Source of the DNA: Candidatus Methanarcanum hacksteinii
GTDB lineage: Archaea; Thermoplasmatota; Thermoplasmata; Methanomassiliicoccales; Methanomethylophilaceae
Reading direction: 5' to 3'
DNA length: 64,000 nt
Assembly: GCA_006954405.1 (NCBI GenBank)
Contig: LVVQ01000001.1
Span: 310,001-374,000 of the forward strand
Shown: piece after piece, positions 44,644 through 53,636 of the stretch
How the letters are laid out: every line of letters begins with the position of its first letter
Position numbering within the stretch: the first letter of the stretch is position 1
Notes under the pieces: model-generated
What the model was told of the DNA's origin: nothing
The model's database searches: none
What the model saw: only the letters and a program-made list of their open reading frames with translations
Position numbers and translations under genes: made by a program

Positions 44644-45921
44644 ATGCATCTTCCTAGAAACCCTCCAAGGATCGACATCATCCTGTCAGATGAACAAAAA
44701 TCTAAAGCAGTTCTATCTGAGGAGATCAAAGAATTCGCGAAGGATTTCAACAAGAAATATCTTCATTGGTCAGAGGTTCGTACGAGAGATACAGGGCCGT
44801 TCGATCCGGACACAGTGTGGGCAAGGATGAAATTGGTCCGCATGGACAATAGCAACACATTGGTATTCGGTAAGACGCATTATCGTTATCTCATATCTGA
44901 TAGGGCGATGAAGATGCTTCATGAATTCGACATGAGGACGTCCGTTGGATCATTCCCTGATGTGATGGATCCGCATAAGAAGTCATACTATTCCATCAGT
45001 TCCCTGATGGAGGAATCCATCGCATCCAGCCAAATGGAGGGGGCGATCACTACAACCAAGCAAGCAAAAGAGATGCTGCGTAAAAACGCTCGCCCTAAGG
45101 ATAAATCTGAACGGATGATCGTCAATAATTACAAGGCTATGCGTTTCATCAAAGATCAAACGGAACAGCCACTAACTCTAGAACTGATCAAAAGCATCCA
45201 TAGGATCGTGACCGAAGGAACTCTGGATGAGAGATACATGGGGATTTTTCGTGATAATGATGATGTCGTTGTACAAGATCCATCATCTGGGGAGGTATTT
45301 CATCAACCCATACCGATGAATGAAATTGAATCCGCGATGCAACAGCTTTGTGATTTCATCAATGACGAAGGAGAATCCCTCCATCCGGTGATCAAAGGGA
45401 TGGTCCTCCATTATGCAATCGCGTACATACATCCTTTCGAAGATGGCAACGGGCGTGTCGCACGCACATTGTTCTATTGGTATGAATTGAAGAGCGGTTA
45501 CCAGTCGATGGAATATCTGGCTTTATCCAGATACATTAAGGATCACAAGGGCAAATATGAGGAATCATACGTGTTTGGAGAGACTGATGGCAACGATATG
45601 ACATACTTCATACATTACAATCTCAAAGCATTGATGGATTCTCTTGATAAATTCGAAGATTATCTGAAAAGGAAGATAAGAGAGGAGCGTTCGACGATGA
45701 TTGAACTATCCAATCATGGGTTGAACGATAGGCAGATCAGGATCATCAATGGCCTCATGGGTGGCGGAACGGTCACTGTAAGATCGATACAGAATCAAAA
45801 TCAAGTATCCTTGAATACGGCAAGAGCCGATATTAGGCATCTGATTGAAGCAGGATTATTGATAGAGGCGGGGAGAGAAGTCAATATGAAGGTCTACTCT
45901 TGGTCAGGAAAGAAGGTCTGA
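44644..45921 (+). CDS. Fic-domain AMP/UMP-transferase with C-terminal winged helix
   Basis: About 425 residues. The Fic active-site loop HPFEDGNGRVART (HPFxxGNGR) is intact near residue 265, so nucleotide transfer to a hydroxyl side chain is expected. The N-terminal inhibitory helix motif SSQMEG (S/T-x-x-x-E-G) near residue 130 marks a class II, self-inhibited Fic protein. The C-terminal 70 residues form a winged helix (VSLNTARADIRHLIEAGLLIEAG) that may bind DNA. A TATA-like box about 25 bases upstream points to a leaderless ATG at 44644; a TTG two codons earlier is less likely. Flanking 31-bp repeats lie 5' and 3'. No antitoxin gene is adjacent. Confidence 0.92.
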   Translation: MHLPRNPPRIDIILSDEQKSKAVLSEEIKEFAKDFNKKYLHWSEVRTRDTGPFDPDTVWARMKLVRMDNSNTLVFGKTHYRYLISDRAMKMLHEFDMRTSVGSFPDVMDPHKKSYYSISSLMEESIASSQMEGAITTTKQAKEMLRKNARPKDKSERMIVNNYKAMRFIKDQTEQPLTLELIKSIHRIVTEGTLDERYMGIFRDNDDVVVQDPSSGEVFHQPIPMNEIESAMQQLCDFINDEGESLHPVIKGMVLHYAIAYIHPFEDGNGRVARTLFYWYELKSGYQSMEYLALSRYIKDHKGKYEESYVFGETDGNDMTYFIHYNLKALMDSLDKFEDYLKRKIREERSTMIELSNHGLNDRQIRIINGLMGGGTVTVRSIQNQNQVSLNTARADIRHLIEAGLLIEAGREVNMKVYSWSGKKV

Positions 45922-45927
45922 TATTTT

Positions 45928-45958
45928 AATACCCTACCAATACCTTACCAAATTGGTA
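45928..45958 (+). repeat. 31-bp direct repeat, downstream copy
   Basis: Perfect copy of 44581-44611, starting six bases after the fic stop codon. Outside the 31 bases the two sites differ. The distance between copies (1347 bases) equals the fic gene plus its core promoter. Confidence 0.85.
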
Positions 45959-46064
45959 GGGTCTAACACGTTGGGTCGAGCACTCGGCGTTATGTTCGGG
46001 AGCAGTATGTGCAAATGCTCAAGATCAGAATAGATTAGAATTCAAGTGTGTCCTGATGACGAAT

Positions 46065-46091
46065 TGAGTGGGGGCTGGTCGCCCCCACTCA
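46065..46091 (-). terminator. Hairpin after gdhA
   Basis: GAGTGGGGGC-TGGTC-GCCCCCACTC is a perfect ten-pair stem (eleven with the flanking T-A pair) just beyond the gdhA stop. Likely a terminator or 3' stabiliser for gdhA; no long T run follows. Confidence 0.55.
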
Positions 46092-46097
46092 TGAGTT

Positions 46098-47456
46098 TCA
46101 GTATGATATGCCCTGCCAGATCATGGCATTGGCGACCTTTTCGAATCCGGCAATGTTGGCTCCTGCAACGAGGTTACCTTCCATGCCGTATCTCTTTGCG
46201 GCCTCTGATGCCTGTTTGTAGATGCTTCTCATGATGTCATGGAGTTTCTCATCGACTTCTTCGAATGTCCATGCCATCCTGATGCTGTTCTGAGACATCT
46301 CGAGTGCTGATGTGGCCACACCGCCTGCATTAGCTGCCTTGGCAGGACCGAAGAGGACACCCTCCTTGAGGAATACGGCGATCGCACCAGGTGTGCTGGG
46401 CATGTTCGCACCCTCTGCAACGGCGAAGACACCGTTCTTCACGAGGATCTTTGCAGATTCTTCATCAAGTTCATTCTGTGTAGCACAGGGGAGAGCGATG
46501 TCACAAGGTATCGTCCATATCCCTTTGCAACCCTCAGTGTATTTCGCGGTCTTGGAGTAGTTGACGTATGTCTTGATCCTGTCCCTTTTGACTTCCTTGA
46601 TCTCCTTCATGATCTTGTAGTCGATTCCTGCCTCATCGTAGATATATCCGTTTGAATCAGATATAGCGACGACCTTCGCACCCAGTTCTGTCGCTTTCTG
46701 AGTGGCATATGTCGCGACATTCCCTGAACCTGAGATGACGACGGTCTTGCCTTCGAATGATTTTCCGGCATCCTTGAGCATCTCGTTGGTGAAGTAGCAG
46801 AGTCCGTATCCTGTAGCCTCAGTCCTTGCGAGCGATCCGCCACAGGTGATCGATTTGCCTGTGAGGACACCTGTGTACTCGTTCTGAAGTCTCTTGTATT
46901 GTCCGAAGAGATAACCGATCTCCCTTCCGCCGACTCCGATATCTCCTGCAGGAACATCTGTGTCGGGGCCGATGTGCTTGGCGAGCTCCGTCATGAATGA
47001 CTGACAGAACCTCATGACCTCATTGTCAGATTTACCCTTTGGATCGAAATCGGATCCTCCTTTACCTCCGCCTATCGGAAGTGTCGTCAAGCTGTTCTTG
47101 AAGATTTGTTCGAATCCGAGGAATTTGAGGATCGATAGGTTGACGGATGGGTGGAGTCTCAATCCTCCCTTGTATGGGCCTATGGCCGAATTGAACTGTA
47201 CACGGTATCCACGGTTGACCTGGACCTTTCCATTGTCATCTACCCATGATACACGGAACATGACGACCCTCTCGGGTTCGACGATCCTCTCGATGATGCC
47301 ATTGGCCTGGATCTCAGGTCTTGCTTCAACGACAGGCTCCAATGATTCAAGGACCTCTTCTACGGCTTGGAGGAATTCAGGCTCATCTGCGTTACGCTTC
47401 TTGAGGCCTTCGAACACCTCTTTGAGATAGCTGTTCTTTATTGCCATTTGATTCAC
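46098..47456 (-). CDS. gdhA: NADP-specific glutamate dehydrogenase
   Basis: 452-residue hexameric glutamate dehydrogenase, linking 2-oxoglutarate plus ammonia to glutamate. Substrate and catalytic motifs are KGGLRLHPSVN, LPIGGGKGGSDFDPKGKSD, PAGDIGVGGREIGYLFGQYKR and the GSGNVA nucleotide-binding loop (ISGSGNVATYATQKA). Length and the N-terminal YLKEVFEGLKKRNADEPEFLQAVEEVLESLEPV pattern are those of the bacterial-type small GDH50 family, so transfer from bacteria at some stage is plausible. The start may be 47456 or the ATG at 47447. A palindrome lies about 120-135 bases upstream. Confidence 0.96.
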   Translation of the reverse strand: MNQMAIKNSYLKEVFEGLKKRNADEPEFLQAVEEVLESLEPVVEARPEIQANGIIERIVEPERVVMFRVSWVDDNGKVQVNRGYRVQFNSAIGPYKGGLRLHPSVNLSILKFLGFEQIFKNSLTTLPIGGGKGGSDFDPKGKSDNEVMRFCQSFMTELAKHIGPDTDVPAGDIGVGGREIGYLFGQYKRLQNEYTGVLTGKSITCGGSLARTEATGYGLCYFTNEMLKDAGKSFEGKTVVISGSGNVATYATQKATELGAKVVAISDSNGYIYDEAGIDYKIMKEIKEVKRDRIKTYVNYSKTAKYTEGCKGIWTIPCDIALPCATQNELDEESAKILVKNGVFAVAEGANMPSTPGAIAVFLKEGVLFGPAKAANAGGVATSALEMSQNSIRMAWTFEEVDEKLHDIMRSIYKQASEAAKRYGMEGNLVAGANIAGFEKVANAMIWQGISY

Positions 47457-47575
47457 CTATTGGATGCTGTATTTCATCATTGTATTGAGTATTTGAACAT
47501 AGCCCCGTTTTATTAGAAATCATTTAATCATTTTTGATGAAAAATATTCATATGAGCGAATAAAATGAAAAATAA

Positions 47576-47591
47576 TTAGACATATGTCTAA
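47576..47591 (-). promoter_or_regulatory. Perfect 16-bp palindrome upstream of gdhA
   Basis: TTAGACATATGTCTAA reads the same on both strands. It is 120-135 bases before gdhA and about 40 bases after the mscS stop, in strongly AT-rich DNA. It could be a regulator site for gdhA or part of the mscS 3' end. Confidence 0.45.
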
Positions 47592-47600
47592 TTTAAGAAT

Positions 47601-47634
47601 AAATAAAAAAGGAGATGACGGCATGGCCGTCATC
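47601..47634 (-). terminator. Intrinsic-type terminator of the mscS pair
   Basis: On the minus strand GATGACGGC-CAT-GCCGTCATC forms a nine-pair hairpin that begins at the mscS stop and is followed by TCCTTTTTTATTTATT. This is a classic hairpin plus T-run. Confidence 0.65.
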
Positions 47635-49171
47635 AGTTTTCTTTGGCCTCATCCTTCACGAATACATCATAGATCTCGTACGGACAATCGATTCCCTCTT
47701 CGACGAGTTCCGAGTAGATCGATTCGTTGAGTTCACCAGTCACTCTGATGTTGTCCTTGAAGTTCTTGATGTATACGGCAAGACGGAAGGACATGTACGA
47801 ATAGTCGAATGAATCCAATCTCACGGATGGTTTGAATTCGTCCTGATCGGTCACGACATCAGAGTTGTTGTATGCGTGTTTGAGGATGATCTCCTTGGTC
47901 CTCTCGATTGGTGCATCATAATCCACATCGAAATAGAGATAGATCCTGTAGATGTCGGTACGTCCTGTGATGTTGACGATGGATGATGTGGATACAGCGC
48001 TGTTCGGGAGTATGTAGTGCTCGCGGTTGGTCCAATTCTTGAATTCACAGTTCAAGAGTCCGATGCGCCTGACCTCGTAGATGTTCTTCTCCGTACCGAT
48101 CTGCACCATGTCCCCGACCTTGAACGGACGTGTGACCAGGATGGAGACGCCTCCGAAGAATTCGGTGAGTATGCCTTGCGCTCCGAGCGATATCGCGATA
48201 CCGACGATACCCGCACCTGTCAATATGGCCATGAGATTCATGCCGAGTATGGAGAGGAATGCAGATACCGAACATACGGAGATGACGACCTTTCCGATCA
48301 TACGGAACAGTGGGATCAATGTCGTATCCACTCCGGTAAGCTTCCCATTCCTCTCTGATTTGTGGAACAATGTGGAGATCAGGTTCTTGTATATGCTCCA
48401 GGCGATTATCGTTCCAAGGGCCACCAATATGAGGTTGGTCACGTCCTCGACAGCATTGATGATAACGTCGTACGCACCGAATACGATGAGTGATTTGCGT
48501 ATACCGATGACTATGATGACGAGTATCATCATCCTTCCAGTCGTCTTTGTGATGTCCTTGCGGTCATCGTCATCATTCTTGAATATACGCGCCCATATCA
48601 TCCTCAATGCGACATATGCGAGGCAGGCGATACCGCACCACATCACGAATGTTATGCTTGCAGATATCAACGGCGTGTTGAATGGTTCAGGCAACGGGTC
48701 GAATACTCCGAATATCTTGTTGAATCCCCCGCTGTCCGAATATTCGGGTTCTATCGTGAGTTTGACGATGATGTTGGTCTCTTCATTGACATTGGTAGCG
48801 AAGTTGAACACATTCACGTGGATGTTGACCGAATAATCCCCATGTTCGCTGTATTTGGTAGTTTTGATATCCACCGTACATTTGGCTGCGTTGCCTTTAG
48901 CGATATGATATTCATTCGTTTCGACCGAACATGAATAGTTCTTGCTGGGATCGATCTTCACGGAGGTGGAGATGTAATCTGTGCTATTGTTCGTCATCAT
49001 GATGCTTATGGTGGCGGAATCCCCCGCGGCAATACTGACGTTGTCATCGAATGTGGATAGCGTGATGCCGTTTACCGTCACGGCCGTGGATGCATCTGAT
49101 GAATCCATCGCGATAGGGGATATCAAAGATATCGCGATGATTGCCAACAGTATGATGCTTTTATTCTTCAT
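47633..49171 (-). CDS. MscS-family mechanosensitive channel with N-terminal ectodomain (second copy)
   Basis: 512 residues. A signal peptide (KSIILLAIIAISLISPIA, then SSDAST) leads to an extracellular beta-sandwich of about 130 residues, then several membrane helices and the MscS core: pore helix GIVGIAISLGAQGILTEFFGGVSIL, beta domain TRPFKVGDMVQIG and a C-terminal alpha/beta part. It releases solutes on hypo-osmotic shock in characterised relatives. Its start overlaps the end of the upstream paralogue by 11 bases, so the two are made together and might form mixed heptamers. An ectodomain on an MscS channel is unusual. Confidence 0.88.
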   Translation of the reverse strand: MKNKSIILLAIIAISLISPIAMDSSDASTAVTVNGITLSTFDDNVSIAAGDSATISIMMTNNSTDYISTSVKIDPSKNYSCSVETNEYHIAKGNAAKCTVDIKTTKYSEHGDYSVNIHVNVFNFATNVNEETNIIVKLTIEPEYSDSGGFNKIFGVFDPLPEPFNTPLISASITFVMWCGIACLAYVALRMIWARIFKNDDDDRKDITKTTGRMMILVIIVIGIRKSLIVFGAYDVIINAVEDVTNLILVALGTIIAWSIYKNLISTLFHKSERNGKLTGVDTTLIPLFRMIGKVVISVCSVSAFLSILGMNLMAILTGAGIVGIAISLGAQGILTEFFGGVSILVTRPFKVGDMVQIGTEKNIYEVRRIGLLNCEFKNWTNREHYILPNSAVSTSSIVNITGRTDIYRIYLYFDVDYDAPIERTKEIILKHAYNNSDVVTDQDEFKPSVRLDSFDYSYMSFRLAVYIKNFKDNIRVTGELNESIYSELVEEGIDCPYEIYDVFVKDEAKEN

Positions 49172-50693
49172 GTGATTCGACCCCCATGATATTCGTTATA
49201 GTCATGTGTCCTGGAATGCGTATGTCATTCTCGTAGAATTTCTTCAGAACGGTTTCACGGATCATTCCCATATCATCGAACGAATCCCCATAGTTCTTGA
49301 AGTAACAGGCAAGTGTGAGGACCATGGCGCCATGGTCATTCGTATCGGATACCACAACAACCGGTCCGTGCATATCCTCTTTGGCCTCCAGTACGTTCGG
49401 ATTTTCTGTGGCCGCTTCTATGATGAGTCTCTTGGCCAATTCGATATCGCAGGTTATAGGGACTCTGACATTCAATGTGCTACGGTAGTTCCTGTTCACC
49501 CAACTGATGTTCGTTATAGGCTTCGATGTGAGCATGCTATTCGGCAAGGAGATGATGTCGTTGGAGTATCCTGTGTAGAATGTGGTCTTCATCACGCCTA
49601 CGCTCTTGACGGTCAGTGTATCGCCGCCATCCACTCTTATCAGATCGTCCTTGATGAACGGACGTGTCATGAGCACTATCAATCCAGAGAAGAACTCATT
49701 GATGACTGGTTTCGCACCCAGGGATACACCCAACGTCGCAACACCTGCTCCAGCGATCATGCCTGCAAGATTGACGCCCAATTTGGATAGGATGTATGTG
49801 ACCACTACCAACGTTATGATGATCTTCCCTAACAGATGCGTGAGCGGTAACAGGGATGTATTGATTTCCGTGTTGAACCTCTCCGCTCTCTTGAGAAGAT
49901 ACGATACGAATGCCTTGTACACATCCCATGCAACCATCGCGCAGGTGAATATGTACACGAAGCTCATGACCATCTCGATCGTCGCCAATAGTTTGTAATC
50001 CACAGCCATGACGCGTGCGAGATTGATGATCCCTGTGGCGATTATCATTATGAATACGCCTGATGTGAATAACCAACCGTTCACAGTGGATCCTTCAGTC
50101 GCGAATCTCCTTCCTATAGCTCTTATGACGACGGATCCGATGATGGAGACGACTATCGCAAGACCTATCCATCCTATTATCGTGAATGTGATGCACCACA
50201 TCTCCGTATCGAACGGTTCTGGGGGTGTGAACAATCCCATCACCGTCATGTAGTATCCGTTGCTGGAGAGGCTGCTCACGGTCGTGACCGTGAATCTAAA
50301 TTCGGATTCATGCGGTGCCATCTCCCCTCTGATCACGCTGATCTTCAACTCGATCTCATAGTCATCGTCCCTGCAGAAACTCTTGGGTGCAAGTACGCCA
50401 TTGACGTTCACTGTCTTCCCAGCATCAACGATGATGTCATCTTCTATGTTCACCTTGATGGGGCTGTCATCAACCTGTGATATGTTCACCATCACAGGGA
50501 CATCGTTGCCATTATGGATGTTGAGAGTGAAATCAGAACTGTCCAACACACTTATCTCAATGTTGCCTGCAAATGTCATCACTGTTACGTTGTCGCACTC
50601 AGTGCTTGCAGCATCATACGCTGATGATGTTGGCATCGACAGTATAGACACTATCAATATCAGTGTCAAGGCAACAATCGATCTCCATTTCAT
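49161..50693 (-). CDS. MscS-family mechanosensitive channel with N-terminal ectodomain (first copy)
   Basis: 510-residue paralogue of the following gene with the same plan: signal peptide (SIVALTLILIVSILSMPTSSA), beta-rich ectodomain (to about residue 160), membrane helices, pore helix GAGVATLGVSLGAKPVINEFFSGLIVL and beta domain TRPFIKDDLIRVDGGD. The sequences have diverged clearly, so the duplication is old. Promoter lies in the 83-base AT-rich gap shared with the divergent prepilin peptidase. Confidence 0.88.
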   Translation of the reverse strand: MKWRSIVALTLILIVSILSMPTSSAYDAASTECDNVTVMTFAGNIEISVLDSSDFTLNIHNGNDVPVMVNISQVDDSPIKVNIEDDIIVDAGKTVNVNGVLAPKSFCRDDDYEIELKISVIRGEMAPHESEFRFTVTTVSSLSSNGYYMTVMGLFTPPEPFDTEMWCITFTIIGWIGLAIVVSIIGSVVIRAIGRRFATEGSTVNGWLFTSGVFIMIIATGIINLARVMAVDYKLLATIEMVMSFVYIFTCAMVAWDVYKAFVSYLLKRAERFNTEINTSLLPLTHLLGKIIITLVVVTYILSKLGVNLAGMIAGAGVATLGVSLGAKPVINEFFSGLIVLMTRPFIKDDLIRVDGGDTLTVKSVGVMKTTFYTGYSNDIISLPNSMLTSKPITNISWVNRNYRSTLNVRVPITCDIELAKRLIIEAATENPNVLEAKEDMHGPVVVVSDTNDHGAMVLTLACYFKNYGDSFDDMGMIRETVLKKFYENDIRIPGHMTITNIMGVESHEE

Positions 50694-50776
50694 GACCGTT
50701 CATGTATTTGTCCTATAATAAGGTCGATGTATGGGTATTCAAACATATTAATAATAAATATATTATAATATAGAAT

Positions 50777-51601
50777 ATGTGCGACCGCGACCTTTTGTTG
50801 ATGGCTGGTGTACTGATCGTATTGATCTCAGCATCCTATCAGGACCACAAGCATCGCGAAGTCCATGACATCCACTGGTGGATCATAGGGTCGATGGGAG
50901 TAATCAGCGTGATGTCGGATGCCCAAGGGGTCCACGGCATCATGATGGCGACGGCTTCTGCGATGATAGCGATAGGTATACTATGGTTGGACACGGGCAG
51001 GATGATGGGAACGATCTATTGGATCATCACTATGTGTCTTTTTCTGATACCGATATCATTCTCGTCCGATGACTGTATCGTGAGGATGGGGGTATGCATC
51101 ATGGTGTCTTCCATCACATTCTATCTGATGTATGTCATGGGGATATTGAGGGGTGGCGCGGATGCGAAATGTATGATCGTCATGTCGATAGCATTCCACA
51201 GGGATGTCTCGTCATATTGTTTGACAACAATGGCAGGTTCGAACATTCCGTTCACCATGTCTTTGTTGTTCTATGCTACATCGTTCACTTCGTTGTATGC
51301 ACTATCGATCATCATCGGTAATCTTCTGAAAAGGGATATCGGATTCCGTCCATGGCGCAGGATGGAGTTGGAAGAGGCAAAAGGATCACACGTATGGCTG
51401 AAACAGGATGTGGTGGATGAAAAGGTCGTGATTACAAGGGGCGTAGCGGATGAAGGCGCATACGACAGGTTGGGTTCAAAAGGCATCAAAGAGGTGTTGG
51501 TCACACCGATGATACCCTTCATCATACCGATCACTATGGCATTCGTGTTCATCACCCTTGCAGGGGATCCTCTTTGGTCGATGATCAGTTCTTTATGTTG
51601 A
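50777..51601 (+). CDS. Archaeal prepilin (type IV pilin/archaellin) peptidase, A24 family
   Basis: 274-residue membrane aspartyl protease. The two catalytic aspartates are in YQDHKHREVHD (D23) and GGADAK (D129, the GxGD-type motif). Seven or so hydrophobic helices surround them, and there is a soluble insertion near residues 190-245. Such enzymes (FlaK, PibD, EppA) cut class III signal peptides of pilins and archaellins. No pilin or assembly ATPase genes are adjacent. It overlaps the converging amrS gene by 17 bases. Confidence 0.85.
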   Translation: MCDRDLLLMAGVLIVLISASYQDHKHREVHDIHWWIIGSMGVISVMSDAQGVHGIMMATASAMIAIGILWLDTGRMMGTIYWIITMCLFLIPISFSSDDCIVRMGVCIMVSSITFYLMYVMGILRGGADAKCMIVMSIAFHRDVSSYCLTTMAGSNIPFTMSLLFYATSFTSLYALSIIIGNLLKRDIGFRPWRRMELEEAKGSHVWLKQDVVDEKVVITRGVADEGAYDRLGSKGIKEVLVTPMIPFIIPITMAFVFITLAGDPLWSMISSLC

Positions 51602-52607
51602 GATGGGCACCACAGCAGGCACATCTGTTACCATCAAGATTTTCCAGATCCACCATGTATCCCGTTCTTCTTATGACCTCGGTATCGCATTGCGGACAGA
51701 TGGTATCGTTCCCGCCTTCCACCATGACATTCCCTAGATATACGAACTCGAGTCCCGCATTCATGGCGATCTCCTTGGCAGCGATCATCGTCTCGACAGG
51801 GGTCCAAGGGACATCATCCATCCCATTATCAGGGTGGAATCTTGTGAAGTGGACAGGCACATCTGATGATAGCTCGTTCACGACCCATTCGGAGAAATCC
51901 GTGAGCTCCTCCATAGAATCATTGTAGCCTGGGATCAACAGGTATGTGATCTCGAGATGTACTCCGGATCCATACACCAATTTGGTGGTTCTGAGAACAT
52001 CATCCAGGTTTGCATGGCATATATCTCTGTAGAACTCATTCCTGAATGCTTTTATGTCTATGTTCATAGCATCCGTTATCTTACATAGATCCTTCAGCGG
52101 CTCTTCGTTTATGAAGCCGTTCGTCACAAGTACGAGCCTGAGATCCGGATCGCATCTCATGACATCCTCTATGTATTCAAGCCAGATCATCGGTTCATTG
52201 TATGTGAAGGCGATCGAATCCATGCCTTCGGACCTGCACATGTCCACAAGTGCCTGAGGGGAGACATACGTTGTGCGTTTCTTCCCTGTCTCCCTTTGTG
52301 ATATGGAGTAGTTCTGACAGTGCTTGCATGTCATACTGCAACCGATGCCGCCCACTGAGAAGATCTTGCTCTTGGGATAGTAGTGGTTGAGAGGTTTCTT
52401 CTCTATGGGGTCCACGCAAAGTGATGATACCCTCCCGTAGCTGTATGCCTCTAGGAAATCCTCATTCCCGCGTCTTGTACCGCAGAGACCATATTTCCCT
52501 ATGGCGATCCTGCAGTTGTGTGGGCAGAGGTGGCAGATGTACCCATCATCGGTACGCTCATAGTACCTCGCATCTATCTTGACAGGACTAGTAGCACCCA
52601 TATCCAA
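51585..52607 (-). CDS. amrS: AmmeMemoRadiSam-system radical SAM enzyme
   Basis: 340-residue radical SAM enzyme of the AmrS family. The N-terminal CHLCPHNCRIAIGKYGLCGTRR and GGIGCSMTCKHCQNY (CxxxCxxC) with FTYNEPMIWLEY are the signature segments. A C-terminal zinc ribbon (CPQCD ... CACCGAHL) is present. AmrS normally works with AMMECR1 and Memo proteins in a modification system of unknown output; neither partner gene is in this window. It starts inside the last 20 bases of thiL, so they are one operon. Confidence 0.92.
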   Translation of the reverse strand: MDMGATSPVKIDARYYERTDDGYICHLCPHNCRIAIGKYGLCGTRRGNEDFLEAYSYGRVSSLCVDPIEKKPLNHYYPKSKIFSVGGIGCSMTCKHCQNYSISQRETGKKRTTYVSPQALVDMCRSEGMDSIAFTYNEPMIWLEYIEDVMRCDPDLRLVLVTNGFINEEPLKDLCKITDAMNIDIKAFRNEFYRDICHANLDDVLRTTKLVYGSGVHLEITYLLIPGYNDSMEELTDFSEWVVNELSSDVPVHFTRFHPDNGMDDVPWTPVETMIAAKEIAMNAGLEFVYLGNVMVEGGNDTICPQCDTEVIRRTGYMVDLENLDGNRCACCGAHLNIKN

Positions 52608-53532
52608 GCCTCACGCATTCATCATCTTCCAGAAGGTATGCTCCGTCATCATCGGTGATGTGACCGATTATGGAGAAGAACACGCCCGTCTTCTGAAGCG
52701 TCTCTATCTCGCTCTTGGGGAATGTGAACATGAGTTCGTATTCTCCGCCCCAATTCAGTACAAGGTCCTTCTTTGGGATCCTCAATCTCTCACAGACCTC
52801 ATCGACATCCTGATCGATAGGGAGGAACTCGTACACTAGCTCCATGCCGACATGACTCTGTTCGCATATCGTGTTGGCTGCGGTCGCGAGACCATCGGAC
52901 AGATCGATGCAAGATGTCACCTTACCGCATTTCGAGAGTTCGATGCCCTCATAGATCAGTGGAACGGGAGTCATGAGCTTGAAGATGGCATCTTCGGCTT
53001 CCAGATTGTTCTCGATTGCTTTGAATCCCGCAGCCGCACCCCCCAATCCGCCTGTGACGGCGACCACATCGCCTATGTCTGCGCCATTGCGCATCATCGG
53101 TCTGCGTCCATCCATGGTCCCTAATGCGGTGCATGATATCGCTCCATGGCCTGGTTTCGTATCCCCGCCTATGACCGTCGTTCCTGCGAACTCGGCGCAT
53201 TGGTCTATGCCGCTCATGATATCGTACAATTCACTCTCATCCATATCGTCAGGCATGGCCAACGAAGCGAGGATGCCGATCGGTCTGGCACCCATCGCAG
53301 CCAGATCGCTGAAGTTGACAGCTGCCGCCGTCCATCCGAATTTCTCATAGGACATGCCCTTGGGCATATGCCTTTCGAATGTCACTATGTCGGAGCATGC
53401 GACAACGTCCCCATCCGTGGGTATCACTGCCGCATCATCCGCAGTTCCCTTTATTCCAGGGGATGGTCTTATGACTCCCATTATGTTCTCGATGAGATGA
53501 CGTTCGCCGACTTCCTTCAATGATGACATCAT
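52588..53532 (-). CDS. thiL: Thiamine-monophosphate kinase
   Basis: AIR-synthase-fold kinase that makes thiamine diphosphate. Motifs: SSLKEVGERHLIENI, GTADDAAVIP, WTAAAVNFSDLAAMGARPIG, VIGGDTKPG, VTGGLGGAAAGF and CIDLSDGLATA. The start at 53532 or 53529 (MMSSLKEVGE) matches the family; the frame opens further upstream. 314 residues is normal. Overlap with amrS downstream. Confidence 0.94.
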   Translation of the reverse strand: MMSSLKEVGERHLIENIMGVIRPSPGIKGTADDAAVIPTDGDVVACSDIVTFERHMPKGMSYEKFGWTAAAVNFSDLAAMGARPIGILASLAMPDDMDESELYDIMSGIDQCAEFAGTTVIGGDTKPGHGAISCTALGTMDGRRPMMRNGADIGDVVAVTGGLGGAAAGFKAIENNLEAEDAIFKLMTPVPLIYEGIELSKCGKVTSCIDLSDGLATAANTICEQSHVGMELVYEFLPIDQDVDEVCERLRIPKKDLVLNWGGEYELMFTFPKSEIETLQKTGVFFSIIGHITDDDGAYLLEDDECVRLGYGCY

Positions 53533-53636
53533 TGTGGAAATCCTGTCAAACGATATTAAGCATTCTTGTCGGGAATGTATCCCTATGTCTGCCAGAATTA
53601 AAGTATTATTATTGGAGTATGACATTACGAAGTCAT

